Shown: positions 8,602-17,416 of the stretch, in pieces | Numbering within the stretch: the first letter of the stretch is position 1 | Layout of the letters: every line of letters starts with the position of its first letter | Source of the DNA: Thermofilum sp. NZ13 | GTDB taxonomy: Archaea; Thermoproteota; Thermoprotei; Thermofilales; Thermofilaceae | Direction of reading: 5' to 3' | DNA length: 64,000 nt | NCBI GenBank assembly: GCA_002855745.1 | Contig: NDWX01000008.1 | Span: 23,059 to 87,058 of the forward strand | The notes under the pieces: model-generated | Databases searched by the model: none | The model's input: only the letters and a program-made list of their open reading frames with translations | Told to the model about the DNA's origin: nothing | Position numbers and translations under genes: made by a program

Positions 8602-8707
8602 GCGGTTTAGAGCCGGATCGCCGTTAATAACGATTCGGTAGCTCGGCTACGTACCTATGCTACGTTAGTAATTCAAAGTTAAATCCAGGAAACACCATTC
8701 TAGATGC

Positions 8708-9415
8708 GTGAAGGCCGTAAGCTTCGACGTCTGGTCCACCCTGATGAGCATCGACGTGTTCTACAGGGCCGTCGCAGAGGCCCTCGCCGAGGCGACAGGC
8801 CGCGACCCAGGCGAGGTCTTCAACCGCGTAAAGAGGGCCTACTCCGCCGTGAAGTCCGCCAGGCGGGCCGGCCTGGTCAACGAGTCTAGGGTGGTCCAGA
8901 GCTCCACCGAAATCTTCCTCGAGGCTCTGGGCATCGCCTCGAAGTACGAGCTCTACTGGGCCGTCGCCCGGGCCGTCAACGCGGTCGACGCCCGCGCGCT
9001 ACCCCTCGACGGCGCCGCCGAGGCCCTCCAGGAGCTGTCGTCGCAAGGCTACGCGCTAGCCGTCACGAGCAACGTGATCTTCTGGCCAGGCTACCTCACC
9101 AGGGTCCTACTGGACAAGGCGGGGCTAGGCAGGTTCTTCAGAGTCCAGGTCTACGCCGACGAGGTGGGGGCGCTGAAGCCCAGCGTGAAGCCCTTCCAGG
9201 AGGTGCTCCAGGCCCTGGGGGCAAGCCCTTCAGAGGCCGTCCACGTGGGCGACAGCCCCCAGGAGGACTTAGCGGGAGCACTCAACGCCGGGATGGGCGC
9301 AGTGCTGCTCGACTGGGGGCGCGAGAAAGCGCTGTTGGACGCGAGGCTCAGGGTCGCGGTTGTGGGCTCTCTCGGTGAAGTCCCCAGTGCTGTGGCCGCG
9401 TTGCTTCAAGCGTGA
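8708..9415 (+). CDS. HAD-superfamily hydrolase
   Basis: 235 residues with HAD motif I at the N-terminus (SFDVWSTL, nucleophile Asp7), a four-helix-like cap, motif II (AVTSNV), motif III Lys in ALKPSVKPF and motif IV HVGDSPQEDLAGALNAGM. Position 9 of motif I is Trp instead of the usual second Asp, as in several archaeal HAD proteins. This changes the general acid, so phosphatase activity should not be assumed. The GTG at 8708 is used, giving the motif at the expected distance from the N-terminus. Confidence 0.85.
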   Translation: MKAVSFDVWSTLMSIDVFYRAVAEALAEATGRDPGEVFNRVKRAYSAVKSARRAGLVNESRVVQSSTEIFLEALGIASKYELYWAVARAVNAVDARALPLDGAAEALQELSSQGYALAVTSNVIFWPGYLTRVLLDKAGLGRFFRVQVYADEVGALKPSVKPFQEVLQALGASPSEAVHVGDSPQEDLAGALNAGMGAVLLDWGREKALLDARLRVAVVGSLGEVPSAVAALLQA

Positions 9416-9531
9416 TCAAGCCCCCGAATCCCAGCTCTCCGCAACGAACCTGTAGGGGTACGGAGTCCCGCCCCTGCCTCGAGGGCGTGGCCTCGTGTCA
9501 TGAAGGTGCGTGGGTGTGGAGTCCTTGCCGC

Positions 9532-9687
9532 TCACCCTAGAATCTCTCCTATGGCTTCGCTGGTTTTCAACACTCTGATGGGCTTGGCCCGACCTATTGC
9601 CTCGAAGTGCCTGTCGTTGGATATTAGGGTCGCCCCTATTTTTATGCATGCTGCTGTGAACACGTTAGTGTCCGCTAAGAATCTCTT
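9532..9687 (-). pseudogene. VapC-type PIN toxin remnant with internal deletion
   Basis: The reading frame retains the first PIN strand with its Asp (FLADTNVF) and then jumps directly to the last part of a PIN domain (TAACIKIGATLISNDRHFEAIG). The central segment, normally about 80 residues with the other acidic residues, is missing. It overlaps the end of the AbrB-type antitoxin gene, which is intact. The toxin is therefore almost certainly inactive and the antitoxin an orphan. Confidence 0.65.
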
Positions 9688-9943
9688 TGATTTTCTCCGT
9701 TGCAAGCCTGTCTGCCTCCTTCTCCACTTCAAGGTCGATCTTCTCCAAGGGGACCCCCTTTTCGCTAACCTCCCTAGCGATTGTTGCCAGGAGTTTCCTG
9801 ACGTCGAGCTTCCTGAGAACGATGGTGTCGTCGCTGACCGCGACTAGCAACAGCTGCTCGCCCCTGCGGAGGCCAAGCCGCTTGCGAAGCTCCTTTGGGA
9901 TTACAACCCTACCCTTGTCGTCAACAGCTACAACTCTGATCAT
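9665..9943 (-). CDS. AbrB-family antitoxin (VapB type)
   Basis: 92 residues: the swapped-hairpin AbrB domain is clear at the N-terminus (VVAVDDKGRVVIPKELRKRLGLRRGEQLLLV) and a charged helical tail (LEVEKEADRLATEKIKEIL), which would wrap the toxin, completes it. The toxin gene that should follow is a deletion remnant. The protein may persist as a plain DNA-binding regulator; that is inference. Confidence 0.85.
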   Translation of the reverse strand: MIRVVAVDDKGRVVIPKELRKRLGLRRGEQLLLVAVSDDTIVLRKLDVRKLLATIAREVSEKGVPLEKIDLEVEKEADRLATEKIKEILSGH

Positions 9944-10022
9944 TACACCACAGCTCTCACATAGACAGCTATATTACTTTAGCCCTAAGTTGGGAGCAAT
10001 AGCTCTTAGAAAAGCTCGAATT

Positions 10023-10862
10023 TCACCCAGCGCCGGGTCCGTTGACTAAGGGATGCGAGGAGCGTTTAGCTCCGCTGTCCCCGTACCACCTGACGTAGAG
10101 GTCGCGCCTCAGCAGCTGGAGGACGGGGATAAGCCTCCTGGCCTCCTCGACCTCACCCCTGTTGATCTCCACGACTATGACCCCCTCGCGCTCCCCGAGG
10201 TCCACGAGCCTATGCCCGAGCGGGGTGACGATAGTGCTGTGGCCCGCGAAAAGGCTCCCAGTCTGGTCGACCGCGATGAGGTAGGCGGTGTTCTCGTGGG
10301 CCCTCGCGGCCGTGAGCGCGAGCCACTGCTCCACCTTGTACGGCCCCCGGTACCAGGCCGAGGGCACTATGAATAGCTCGGCGCCGCGGAGCGCCATGGC
10401 CCTGAAGAGCTCTGGGAAGCGCAGGTCAAAGCACACAGCTAAGCCCACCGTGAAGTCGCCCAGCCTCGCCACGGCTAGGGAGTCGCCTGGAGCGAAGACG
10501 CTGGACTCCCTGTACCCGAACGCGTCGAAGAGGTGCACCTTCCTGTAAACAGCCACCACCCTGCCCCTGTCCGCCAGGACGGCGGCGTTGTAGACCCCGT
10601 CGCCCTCTCTCAGGAACGCGGAGAACGCTACAGCGGTGCCCAGCTCCCAGCTCTTTTCCACCACGCTGGCGGCGAAGGGTCCCCCGAGCGGCTCGGCCAG
10701 AGCGTGGACGTGCTCGCACGAAACGCCGCCCTCACCAACCCCCATGAGGTACTCCGGGAAGACGTGGAGGTCCGCGTCAGCCCTGCTCAACTCCTCCAGG
10801 ACCCTGCGGAGGTTCTCCTCCTTGTTGGGCCCAGCAACCATCTGGTGGAGCGCGACCTTCAC
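10023..10862 (-). CDS. Carbon-nitrogen hydrolase (nitrilase superfamily)
   Basis: 279 residues with the full Glu-Lys-Cys triad of the superfamily: Glu37 in FPEYLMG, Lys107 in YRKVHLFD and Cys143 in VCFDLRFPE. Members cleave amides or nitriles through a thioester on the cysteine. The closest general type is the omega-amidase / NIT-like group, but the substrate cannot be fixed from sequence. The gene starts at a GTG and stands alone. Confidence 0.92.
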   Translation of the reverse strand: MKVALHQMVAGPNKEENLRRVLEELSRADADLHVFPEYLMGVGEGGVSCEHVHALAEPLGGPFAASVVEKSWELGTAVAFSAFLREGDGVYNAAVLADRGRVVAVYRKVHLFDAFGYRESSVFAPGDSLAVARLGDFTVGLAVCFDLRFPELFRAMALRGAELFIVPSAWYRGPYKVEQWLALTAARAHENTAYLIAVDQTGSLFAGHSTIVTPLGHRLVDLGEREGVIVVEINRGEVEEARRLIPVLQLLRRDLYVRWYGDSGAKRSSHPLVNGPGAG

Positions 10863-11103
10863 GGAAAGAGTAAGACGCGGCCGCCGCTAATAAACTGTGT
10901 GCAAACCCTGACTACGCGAAAGGCTATATTGAGCACCCTGCATCAATGCAACTAGCAGGTCACGCTTCACCGCTACTGTGAGCTCGTCCTCGCTGAGCAC
11001 CTGCCTCTAATTACTCGCGAGCATCCACGTCATTAAGCAGTATATTGGCTTAGGTGATCGACCGTCTTGTTGAGTTTCGTCTACTGGTATGGAAAAGAAA
11101 TAA

Positions 11104-11143
11104 ATAGTTCAGGGGGTGAACTATTTTTCAGGGGGTGAACTAT
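11104..11143 (+). promoter_or_regulatory. Tandem repeat and inverted repeat overlapping the ATPase start
   Basis: The 16-bp sequence tcagggggtgaactat occurs at 11109-11124 and again at 11128-11143, 19 bases apart. The second copy holds the Shine-Dalgarno-like GGGGGTGA and the first two bases of the start codon. The first copy also forms an inverted repeat (atagttc, 7-base gap, gaactat; 11104-11124). The arrangement suits a repressor or translational control site. Confidence 0.5.
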
Positions 11144-12194
11144 GCTGTTTGATCCCAGGCCCAAGTCCACTAGGAGCGAGCTCTTCGATAGAGACGCGGA
11201 GCTCAGTGAGCTACACAGGTTAATCGATGAGGAGAGGCCCCTAGTAGCTTTAACTGGCGTTAGGAGGATTGGGAAGACGAGTGTGCTCCGGGTTTTACTC
11301 AGCGAGGTAAATATACCCTTCATACTCATGGATGCACGAGGGTTGCCAGCGAACTACGGCTTAAGGGATCTCTACGCACTCCTCTCGAGCGGCATGTCAA
11401 ACAAGGGCTTTATCGAGTCCATGAGGAGTATCCTGGAGTCCATTAGGGGCTTAAGGATAATGGGCTTCGAGGTTGAGCTGGCTTGGAAGGGCAGGAGCGC
11501 GCTGCCCCTGCCCGTTCTCCTAGACTACCTGAATAAGAGGAGGGTTATAATAGCTGTCGACGAGGCACAGTGCTTGAGGGGGCCGCGTGGCGGGGTGTTC
11601 CTCGAGGCGCTCGCCCACGCATACGACTACGATGACAACATCACCTTTATACTAACGGGCTCCGAGGTGGGCCTCCTCTTCGAGTACCTGGGGGTAGATG
11701 ATCCGTCGTCACCCCTATATGGCAGGAGAGTGGACACTATTACCCTGGGTAGGTTTTCTAGGGATGATTCCGCGGAGTTCCTTAGGCAGGGCTTCAGGGA
11801 GGCCGGGGTAGAGGTGCCTTCCCACTACATTGAGGCAATAGTCGGCTTCTTCGACGGGATACCGGGCTGGCTGGCCTTGGCCGGGAGCACAGTCGTCTCG
11901 GCGCGCGGGAGGATTGGGCTTGAGGAGTTGAGGAGGCAGGCGGTTGAGGTCGCAAAGAGGGAGCTGATGGAGATAGTTGAGGCTAGGGGGAGGAGGTATG
12001 CCCTTGTGTTAAAGCTGATTGCTCAGGGTGTGAAGAGGTGGAGTGAGCTCAAGTCGAGGCTGGAGGAGGCAGAGGGCAGGATAGTGCCTAGCAGCGTGCT
12101 CCACAATATCCTCGAATCGCTCAGGAAGCTGAGCATAGTGGAGGACTACGAGTTCCTAGACCCAGTTTACAAGGAGGCTGCCAGGACGCTCTAG
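11142..12194 (+). CDS. Archaeal ATPase (PF01637-type P-loop NTPase)
   Basis: 350 residues. Walker A is GVRRIGKTS (about residue 39), Walker B is VIIAVDEAQCL, and the sensor-like ILTGSEVGLL and the SPLYGRR block are those of the archaeal ATPase family. A winged-helix-like C-terminal part (KLIAQGVKRWSELKSRLEE, ILESLRKLSIVEDYEFLDPVY) follows. It lacks the DUF234 nuclease-like tail seen in the ATPase at 54842. Cellular role unknown; the family is STAND-related and often sits among accessory genes, as here. Confidence 0.85.
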   Translation: MLFDPRPKSTRSELFDRDAELSELHRLIDEERPLVALTGVRRIGKTSVLRVLLSEVNIPFILMDARGLPANYGLRDLYALLSSGMSNKGFIESMRSILESIRGLRIMGFEVELAWKGRSALPLPVLLDYLNKRRVIIAVDEAQCLRGPRGGVFLEALAHAYDYDDNITFILTGSEVGLLFEYLGVDDPSSPLYGRRVDTITLGRFSRDDSAEFLRQGFREAGVEVPSHYIEAIVGFFDGIPGWLALAGSTVVSARGRIGLEELRRQAVEVAKRELMEIVEARGRRYALVLKLIAQGVKRWSELKSRLEEAEGRIVPSSVLHNILESLRKLSIVEDYEFLDPVYKEAARTL

Positions 12195-12416
12195 CACCTG
12201 CTCATCGCGCTCGTATACTCCCAAGCGTCCTGCTCGGTCTCCGGGTTTACGCGTCCAGCTGTTCCCATCTATCGGTGTCCGTGTTGAACCTGCATCTTAG
12301 TCAAAATAAAAGCCGTGGATATTCCTAACAACACATGTGTTTGACCCGTCCTCTTGCTCTGGTCGTTCGGTCTCCCATTTCCGCGGCGCGCTGAAGCACT
12401 CATATAAAAGAAAAAA
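12195..12416. other. Intergenic spacer
   Basis: No gene seen. It contains a 12-bp palindrome (aacacatgtgtt, 12330-12341) of unknown meaning, more than 70 bases before the ABC transporter promoter. Confidence 0.4.
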
Positions 12417-12428
12417 CTTATATATAAG
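12417..12428 (+). promoter_or_regulatory. TATA box of the ABC export operon
   Basis: cttatatataag starts 38 bases before the ATG at 12455 and is followed by no Shine-Dalgarno sequence, consistent with an almost leaderless transcript. Confidence 0.55.
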
Positions 12429-12454
12429 GCTCAGTGCATTTATTGTGACTCGAA

Positions 12455-13324
12455 ATGACTGTGGAGGCTGAAGGCTTAGGCAAGAGGTTCGGCGAAGTGT
12501 GGGGCGTCAGGGAGGCCACTCTCTCCGTGGAGAGGGGAACGGTGGCCGTCCTCGCCGGGCCGAACGGCGCCGGCAAGACGACGACCACGAGGATACTGAC
12601 CACGTACTACAGGCCAGATAAGGGCTGGGCGAGGGTCTGCGGCTTCGACGTCGTCAAGGAGTACAGGGAGGTGAGGAGGAGGATCGCGTACCTGCCTCAA
12701 GGCTACAACGTGGCCAACGACCTCACGCCCGAGGAGCTGGTCACCGCAGCCCTCATGATGAGGGGCTACAGCTACTTCAGCGCGAGGAGGGAGGCCAGGA
12801 GGTGGCTCGAGGAGCTGGGCCTCTGGGAGATAAGGAACAGGAGGCTCTGGCAGCTGAGCGGCGGCGAGAAGAGGAGGGCCGTCGTCGCCTCGGTCCTCGC
12901 CGAACCCGCGGAGGTTTACTTCCTCGACGAGCCCACCACGGGGATCGACGTCGAGGGCCGCTACGAGGTCCTTAAGGCAGTCAGGAAGGCGGCCAGCGGT
13001 GGGGCAACTGTCTTCATGACCACCCACAACCTCAGCGAGGCCCAGCTCGCGGCTGATAGGGTGATCTTCATCAACTCGGGGAGGACGGTGCTCACCGGGA
13101 GCCCCGCAGAGCTGCTCGAGAAGTTCCCCTGGAAGTACAAGGCCGTGATCGACAGCCCCTCCCAGGAGCTGCGCGGATTCCCCCACCTCAGCCTAGGCGA
13201 CAAGGTCGTGGTGTACTCCAGTAGCCGCGCCGAGCTCTACAGCATCTTGGAGGAGCTGAAGGTTCCGGTGCACGCTGTGAGGGAGGTGGACCTTGAGGAC
13301 GTCTACCTGCACGCGGTGAGGTAA
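12455..13324 (+). CDS. ABC transporter ATP-binding protein
   Basis: 289 residues. Walker A GPNGAGKTTT, Q-loop LPQGYN, signature LSGGEKRR, Walker B VYFLDEPTTGID and the H-loop TTHNLSEA are all present. The sequence type is that of DrrA/NatA-like exporters. It is followed after one base by its ABC-2 permease (13326-14054), so the two form an export or membrane-maintenance module. The substrate cannot be read. Confidence 0.93.
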   Translation: MTVEAEGLGKRFGEVWGVREATLSVERGTVAVLAGPNGAGKTTTTRILTTYYRPDKGWARVCGFDVVKEYREVRRRIAYLPQGYNVANDLTPEELVTAALMMRGYSYFSARREARRWLEELGLWEIRNRRLWQLSGGEKRRAVVASVLAEPAEVYFLDEPTTGIDVEGRYEVLKAVRKAASGGATVFMTTHNLSEAQLAADRVIFINSGRTVLTGSPAELLEKFPWKYKAVIDSPSQELRGFPHLSLGDKVVVYSSSRAELYSILEELKVPVHAVREVDLEDVYLHAVR

Positions 13325-13325
13325 A

Positions 13326-14054
13326 GTGGAGGCGCTCTGGAGAGTGCTGGGGGTGGCTTACGCTCAGCTCGTCGTATTCAGGAGGCAGTGGATGTGGATA
13401 GCCCAGTCCTACGTCGTGACGCTGGGCATGGTGTTCATGCTGACCTTTTGGGGAGGCATGCAAGCGCTGAAGCACCTTGTGGTCGCCCTCCTCGTGGTGA
13501 GCGGCTGGGGGATCGGACTGAACATCGCGGCCCAGGACATCGGCTGGGATAGAGTGTCCAACGAGTACGAGAGGCGGGTGGCCTCACCCCTCACCCTCCC
13601 CGAGTACGTGCTCGGAATGGTCCTCGGCTCCTTCCTAGCATTCTTCACCAGCGACCTGCCCCTGATCGTAGTCCTCGCGTACATAACTGGGATCAGCCTC
13701 TGGGGCCTGTTCCTGGTGGCCCTGCTGTCGGTGGTGGGCATGTTCCTCGGCCTGTTCCTGTCCCTCTCCGTCGTGCTGAGGATACGCAACCCGATGAACA
13801 TCTCAGCCGTCACGAACCCCCTCTACACGCTCACAACGACACTGCCGCCGGTCTACTACACGCCTCTAATGCTCCCCGAGCCCATCAGGACAGCCTGCGC
13901 GGCGATCCCGACGACGGCACTGGTCGAGCTGGGTAGGGTCCTTACAGGGCAGGCCTCCGCCTACCCCGTGGTTTTACCCGCGGCCAGCGTTGCCGCTTGG
14001 CTCATCGTCACCGCCCTGCTGACGGCTTTCAAGATGAAGTGGGGGCTCGAGTAA
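13326..14054 (+). CDS. ABC-2 type permease
   Basis: 242 residues, six predicted membrane segments in the ABC-2 pattern and the PPVYYTPLMLPEP-type loop before the last helices. It starts at a GTG one base after the ATPase stop, so the pair is co-translated. It converges with the minus-strand membrane protein gene, overlapping by 26 bases. Confidence 0.88.
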   Translation: MEALWRVLGVAYAQLVVFRRQWMWIAQSYVVTLGMVFMLTFWGGMQALKHLVVALLVVSGWGIGLNIAAQDIGWDRVSNEYERRVASPLTLPEYVLGMVLGSFLAFFTSDLPLIVVLAYITGISLWGLFLVALLSVVGMFLGLFLSLSVVLRIRNPMNISAVTNPLYTLTTTLPPVYYTPLMLPEPIRTACAAIPTTALVELGRVLTGQASAYPVVLPAASVAAWLIVTALLTAFKMKWGLE

Positions 14055-14799
14055 CTGCCTCTGTGATCCTGACCTTCAGCCTCCTCAGGGCCTCCAGCGC
14101 GACTTTAAGCCGCGAGGGGCTGTAGCCGTACCTGTGCCTGCTGGCATCGTAGGCGTAGAGGGTTGCCCCGATGAGGGTTATGATGGCGCTCCTCAGGTAC
14201 TGGATCGGCGTGGGCTCAAGCTTGGCGACGAGCATGAGGCCGAACTCGACTAAGCGGGGTAGCGGGATTTGGGTGCAGTTGCTCGCCACGCACTTCACGG
14301 TGACGACCCGGTAGACCCCAGGCTTGACGGGTAGTCGCACTTGACTAACGGGGGGCGTGAACACGATGACTGGAGTGGTGTTCACGAGGGCTCTAGGTGT
14401 GCTCACAGGCACCTTCGCTAGGGCTTTCCGCGACAAAACCGAGAGTGTGTCCGCGAGCCTAACGCCAGAGGCGCTGAGCACAGCCATAACCTGCGGGTAG
14501 TCTCTCTCGTCGAGGAGGAAGACCGTCGTGTTGCCTGAAGTGTATACACAAGTGGCGTTGGGCACCTGCACGTAGGCTGTGATGTAGGGGTGGATGAGGG
14601 AGATGTTGTAGGAGAAGCCCTCAGTCTCCGGGACCTGGATGGGGCCCAGCACCTGCACGGTGCAGTTCTCCACGTCAAGGAAATAGGGCCAGTAACTCAC
14701 GTGGGTCGTGGTGGTGTACCCCCACGCAGACGCCAGCAGCAGCGCGAGAGCGGTGAAAGCTCCCGCGATCACCAGCGTGAGCCCAAGCACCCTCAGCAC
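14029..14799 (-). CDS. Membrane protein of an ABC-2 operon, unknown function
   Basis: 256 residues. An N-terminal membrane helix (VLGLTLVIAGAFTALALLLASA) is followed by a large extracellular, threonine- and asparagine-rich beta-type domain with NxT/S sites, and by a second hydrophobic segment (SAIITLIGATLYAY) and a basic tail. It directly follows the permease and ATPase genes (14800-15591, 15569-16483) on the same strand, so it may be an accessory subunit of that transporter. No family recognised. Confidence 0.65.
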   Translation of the reverse strand: MLRVLGLTLVIAGAFTALALLLASAWGYTTTTHVSYWPYFLDVENCTVQVLGPIQVPETEGFSYNISLIHPYITAYVQVPNATCVYTSGNTTVFLLDERDYPQVMAVLSASGVRLADTLSVLSRKALAKVPVSTPRALVNTTPVIVFTPPVSQVRLPVKPGVYRVVTVKCVASNCTQIPLPRLVEFGLMLVAKLEPTPIQYLRSAIITLIGATLYAYDASRHRYGYSPSRLKVALEALRRLKVRITEAVTRAPTSS

Positions 14800-15591
14800 C
14801 TACCTCACCTCGAACCTCCTCTCCGCGTAAGCGACCGTCAGCGTAAGCGAGGCCAAGAGGACGGCTAGAGGCGCTAGACCTAGTAACGCCTCGTACCCCT
14901 GGAAAACCGCCTGGAGGTACTTGCCGAGCGCCAAGCTCAGGGTGAAAGGTCTCAGCGCGAAGGCCGCTACTAGTAGGGCGAGGATTGCGGGTGGGACTCG
15001 GATGGTCTGAGGGGCCATAGGAGATGTGAGAGCCATGGTCAGGAAGCTGGCGAACAGGGGCGCTATGTACAGGAGGAAGCCCACGCCCAGCGAGAGCAGC
15101 GCGCTCCTCGTGAGCGTCGCCAACGTGAACACTAGCAGGCCTAGCTCGAGGCTTTCAACCAGGAGCGTCGCGAAGTCCTCGAGCCTCACCCAGCCCAGGA
15201 GCCTGACGTCTATCACCGCGATGGGGGCAGCGAGGCTCAGCAGGTACGAGGCCACGGGCACGACGACGGAGCTGAGGGCCCACGCCGAGACGTAGGCCAC
15301 CCGGGAGATCGGCTGGCTGAGGAACAGCGCGTAGCTACCAGAGTTCATGTCCCCTACGTACTGGCTGATGGCAACGAACATGACTATGAGAAGCGCCACG
15401 CCGGTGATACTGTACAGCACGGCGAGGAACTCCGGTCCCGGGGACTGGAAGGCCGCGGCGCTCAGAGCGAGCAGGACGTTCAGCGGCGCGACCACCCCGG
15501 GGATCACCGCTATTACCTTCGCTTGGTTGTCTAGGACGAACCTGAAGTACTCGGAGAACGCGCCGAGTTTACGCCCCCACAACCCTTTCAT
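14800..15591 (-). CDS. ABC-2 type permease
   Basis: About 263 residues from the ATG at 15591, which overlaps the ATPase 3' end by 23 bases; the longer frame upstream runs inside the ATPase gene and is rejected. Several membrane helices in the ABC-2 order (VAPLNVLLALSAAAF, YSITGVALLIVMFVAISQYVGD, PISRVAYVSAWALSSVVVP). The NSGSYALFLSQPISR block matches the cytoplasmic coupling segment of such permeases. Confidence 0.85.
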   Translation of the reverse strand: MKGLWGRKLGAFSEYFRFVLDNQAKVIAVIPGVVAPLNVLLALSAAAFQSPGPEFLAVLYSITGVALLIVMFVAISQYVGDMNSGSYALFLSQPISRVAYVSAWALSSVVVPVASYLLSLAAPIAVIDVRLLGWVRLEDFATLLVESLELGLLVFTLATLTRSALLSLGVGFLLYIAPLFASFLTMALTSPMAPQTIRVPPAILALLVAAFALRPFTLSLALGKYLQAVFQGYEALLGLAPLAVLLASLTLTVAYAERRFEVR

Positions 15592-16483
15592 AGAGCTCAC
15601 CAAGGCTCGCCGTGTAGGGTCTGTACTCCTCAACCATGCCCACTTCAGCGAGCTGCCTGAGGAAGAGCTCTGCCTCCCCGAGCTTCTCGCCTTCAACTGC
15701 GACCAGAACCTCGCTGCCGCGGACCTCAACGCTCCTCGCGAAGCTCTCCCGGATTATCTCCGCGGCCGCCTCCCGGGGGCTCCTGGAGCGTACCAGGAAG
15801 CTCGTAGCCACCCCGCGCCTCCTGCCGAGCTCGTGCAGCCTCCCGTGCTCGAGGACGACGCCCTGGCTAATGAAGACCGCGTAGTCGCAGACCTGCTGGA
15901 GCTCCGGTATTATGTGGCTGGAGATAAGGATCGTTGTGCTCAGCTCCTCCTTCAGGCTCCTGATCAGGCCCAGGATCTCCCCCCTCGCCCCGGGGTCGAG
16001 GTTCGCGGTTGGCTCGTCGAGCAGGAGCAGAGGCGGCTCCCCGAGAACCGCGATCGCAAGGCCCAGCCTCTGGAGGTAACCCCTGCTGAGCGCCCTGACG
16101 GGGGTGAAGGCGTACTGCTCAAGGCCCATGAACCTCAGCACGCGGGACACCTCCCCATCTCCGAGCCCCCTCATCCTGGCCACGTGGGTGAGCAGCCTTC
16201 CGACGGTGACGCCTGGTGGGTAGTAGGGCTTCTCGTGAAGCACCCCTGCCAGCCTCCTTACCTCAACCTCCTCTCGCGCCGGGTCGTGCCCTAGGACCTC
16301 CACGTCCCCGCCACTCGGCCTGAGGAGGCCCAGCAGGACCTTTATGGTCGTGGTCTTGCCGGCCCCGTTGGGCCCGAGGAGCGCGGCCGCGGCCCCTTCA
16401 GGCACCTCGAACGTGGCCTCGCGGATCGCGTAGTTTTTGCCGAACCGCTTGCTGAGCCCTTTGACCCGGATGGCCGCGCCCAT
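15569..16483 (-). CDS. ABC transporter ATP-binding protein
   Basis: About 304 residues, with Walker A GPNGAGKTTT, a signature region degenerate to LSRGYLQRLG, Walker B LLLLDEPTANLD and SSHIIPELQQ at the H-loop. The ATG at 16483 is preferred to that at 16510: it has a GTGAGG ribosome-binding site six bases upstream, and a TATA-like aaatatta sits just before 16510. It is the first gene of an ATPase-permease-membrane protein operon. Confidence 0.92.
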   Translation of the reverse strand: MGAAIRVKGLSKRFGKNYAIREATFEVPEGAAAALLGPNGAGKTTTIKVLLGLLRPSGGDVEVLGHDPAREEVEVRRLAGVLHEKPYYPPGVTVGRLLTHVARMRGLGDGEVSRVLRFMGLEQYAFTPVRALSRGYLQRLGLAIAVLGEPPLLLLDEPTANLDPGARGEILGLIRSLKEELSTTILISSHIIPELQQVCDYAVFISQGVVLEHGRLHELGRRRGVATSFLVRSRSPREAAAEIIRESFARSVEVRGSEVLVAVEGEKLGEAELFLRQLAEVGMVEEYRPYTASLGELYERVVGA

Positions 16484-16534
16484 ATCAGCCTCACTTACGA
16501 GGCGCGGCATTAATATTTCCGTTTTGTTGAGTTA

Positions 16535-17416
16535 GTGGAGTGCATGGGCTGGAGAAGGGAAGCCTTGCTTGCTGCCGTACTACTGCTGCTGACCGCGGCT
16601 CTCGCCATTACCTACTTGAGGCCCCGCGGTACTAGGGCCGCCGTCGCGATCAGCGAACTACCCAGAACTTTCACAGAGGTTGCCTCTGGGGTGAACCTCT
16701 CGACCTTCAACCTCCTCCGGTCGCTAAGGAGCGGCGCCCCCGGCTCTCCGGAGAACAGGGCCCGCCTCGAGCAGCTCGCCCAGCTTCTCGCAAACCTCAC
16801 CGAGTCTGGTGAGTGGCAGCTTAGCGAGCTGGGCCTGCAGCTCAGGGCTTCCTCCGGCAACTACTCGCTACTCGCCTCGGCTGGAGCCGATATGGAGCTC
16901 GCCGCTGACGCCATGAGCGGGCTACACCCGGCGCTGGAGTCGTTCCTGGAGGGGCTGGCGCGCTGCAACGGGACTCAGGCGGAGCTGGCCGCGAGGGCAC
17001 TGCTTCCATCCATCCCCAAGGCTAGGGGCGAGCTCCAAGACGCCCTAGGGAAGCTGGCCCTCGTCGACGAGGAGTCTCTGCCGCTGGAATCCCACAGGAG
17101 GGTTTTTGAAAGTGCCGTAGGCAACGCCACGAGAGCCCTGAAGGCCCTCGCTGAGCTCGAGAAGGCGGCGCGGCTGGTCAGCGCTCTGGGCGGATCCTAC
17201 CTCGAAGCCCGCTGCCGGGGCGAGGGTGCGGGGTTGCCGTCGCAGGACGCGGTAGCCTTGGCGAGGTCGATCGACCCTAAGGCCTACCCTGAAGCCTCTT
17301 ACGAGCTGGCGCTGCTGAAGTCCCTCGTGCTCCAGGGCGAGGGCTCGAGCGGAGGCAGTGGTACGGGCGGCGCGGGTAGCGGAGCTGGGTGGGGGTCCCC
17401 GCCGGGTGACGACTAG
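16535..17416 (+). CDS. Membrane-anchored helical protein of the MoxR/VWA cluster
   Basis: 293 residues: one N-terminal membrane segment (REALLAAVLLLLTAALAITYL), then an alanine/leucine/glutamate-rich helical domain with NxT/S sites and a Gly/Ser-rich C-terminal tail. The stop codon overlaps the GTG of the first VWA gene, so it is the first gene of a three-gene operon. Family not recognised; by position it could correspond to the helical accessory proteins of MoxR-VWA loci (inference). GTG 16535 and ATG 16544 are both possible starts. Confidence 0.6.
   Translation: MECMGWRREALLAAVLLLLTAALAITYLRPRGTRAAVAISELPRTFTEVASGVNLSTFNLLRSLRSGAPGSPENRARLEQLAQLLANLTESGEWQLSELGLQLRASSGNYSLLASAGADMELAADAMSGLHPALESFLEGLARCNGTQAELAARALLPSIPKARGELQDALGKLALVDEESLPLESHRRVFESAVGNATRALKALAELEKAARLVSALGGSYLEARCRGEGAGLPSQDAVALARSIDPKAYPEASYELALLKSLVLQGEGSSGGSGTGGAGSGAGWGSPPGDD

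Noticed and set aside
12476..13186. Long minus-strand open frame antisense to the ABC ATPase
   Set aside because: It is a shadow of a GC-rich gene with clear ABC motifs; its own product is arginine- and proline-rich without domains. The same holds for antisense frames at 4557-4916, 44572-45366 and many others.
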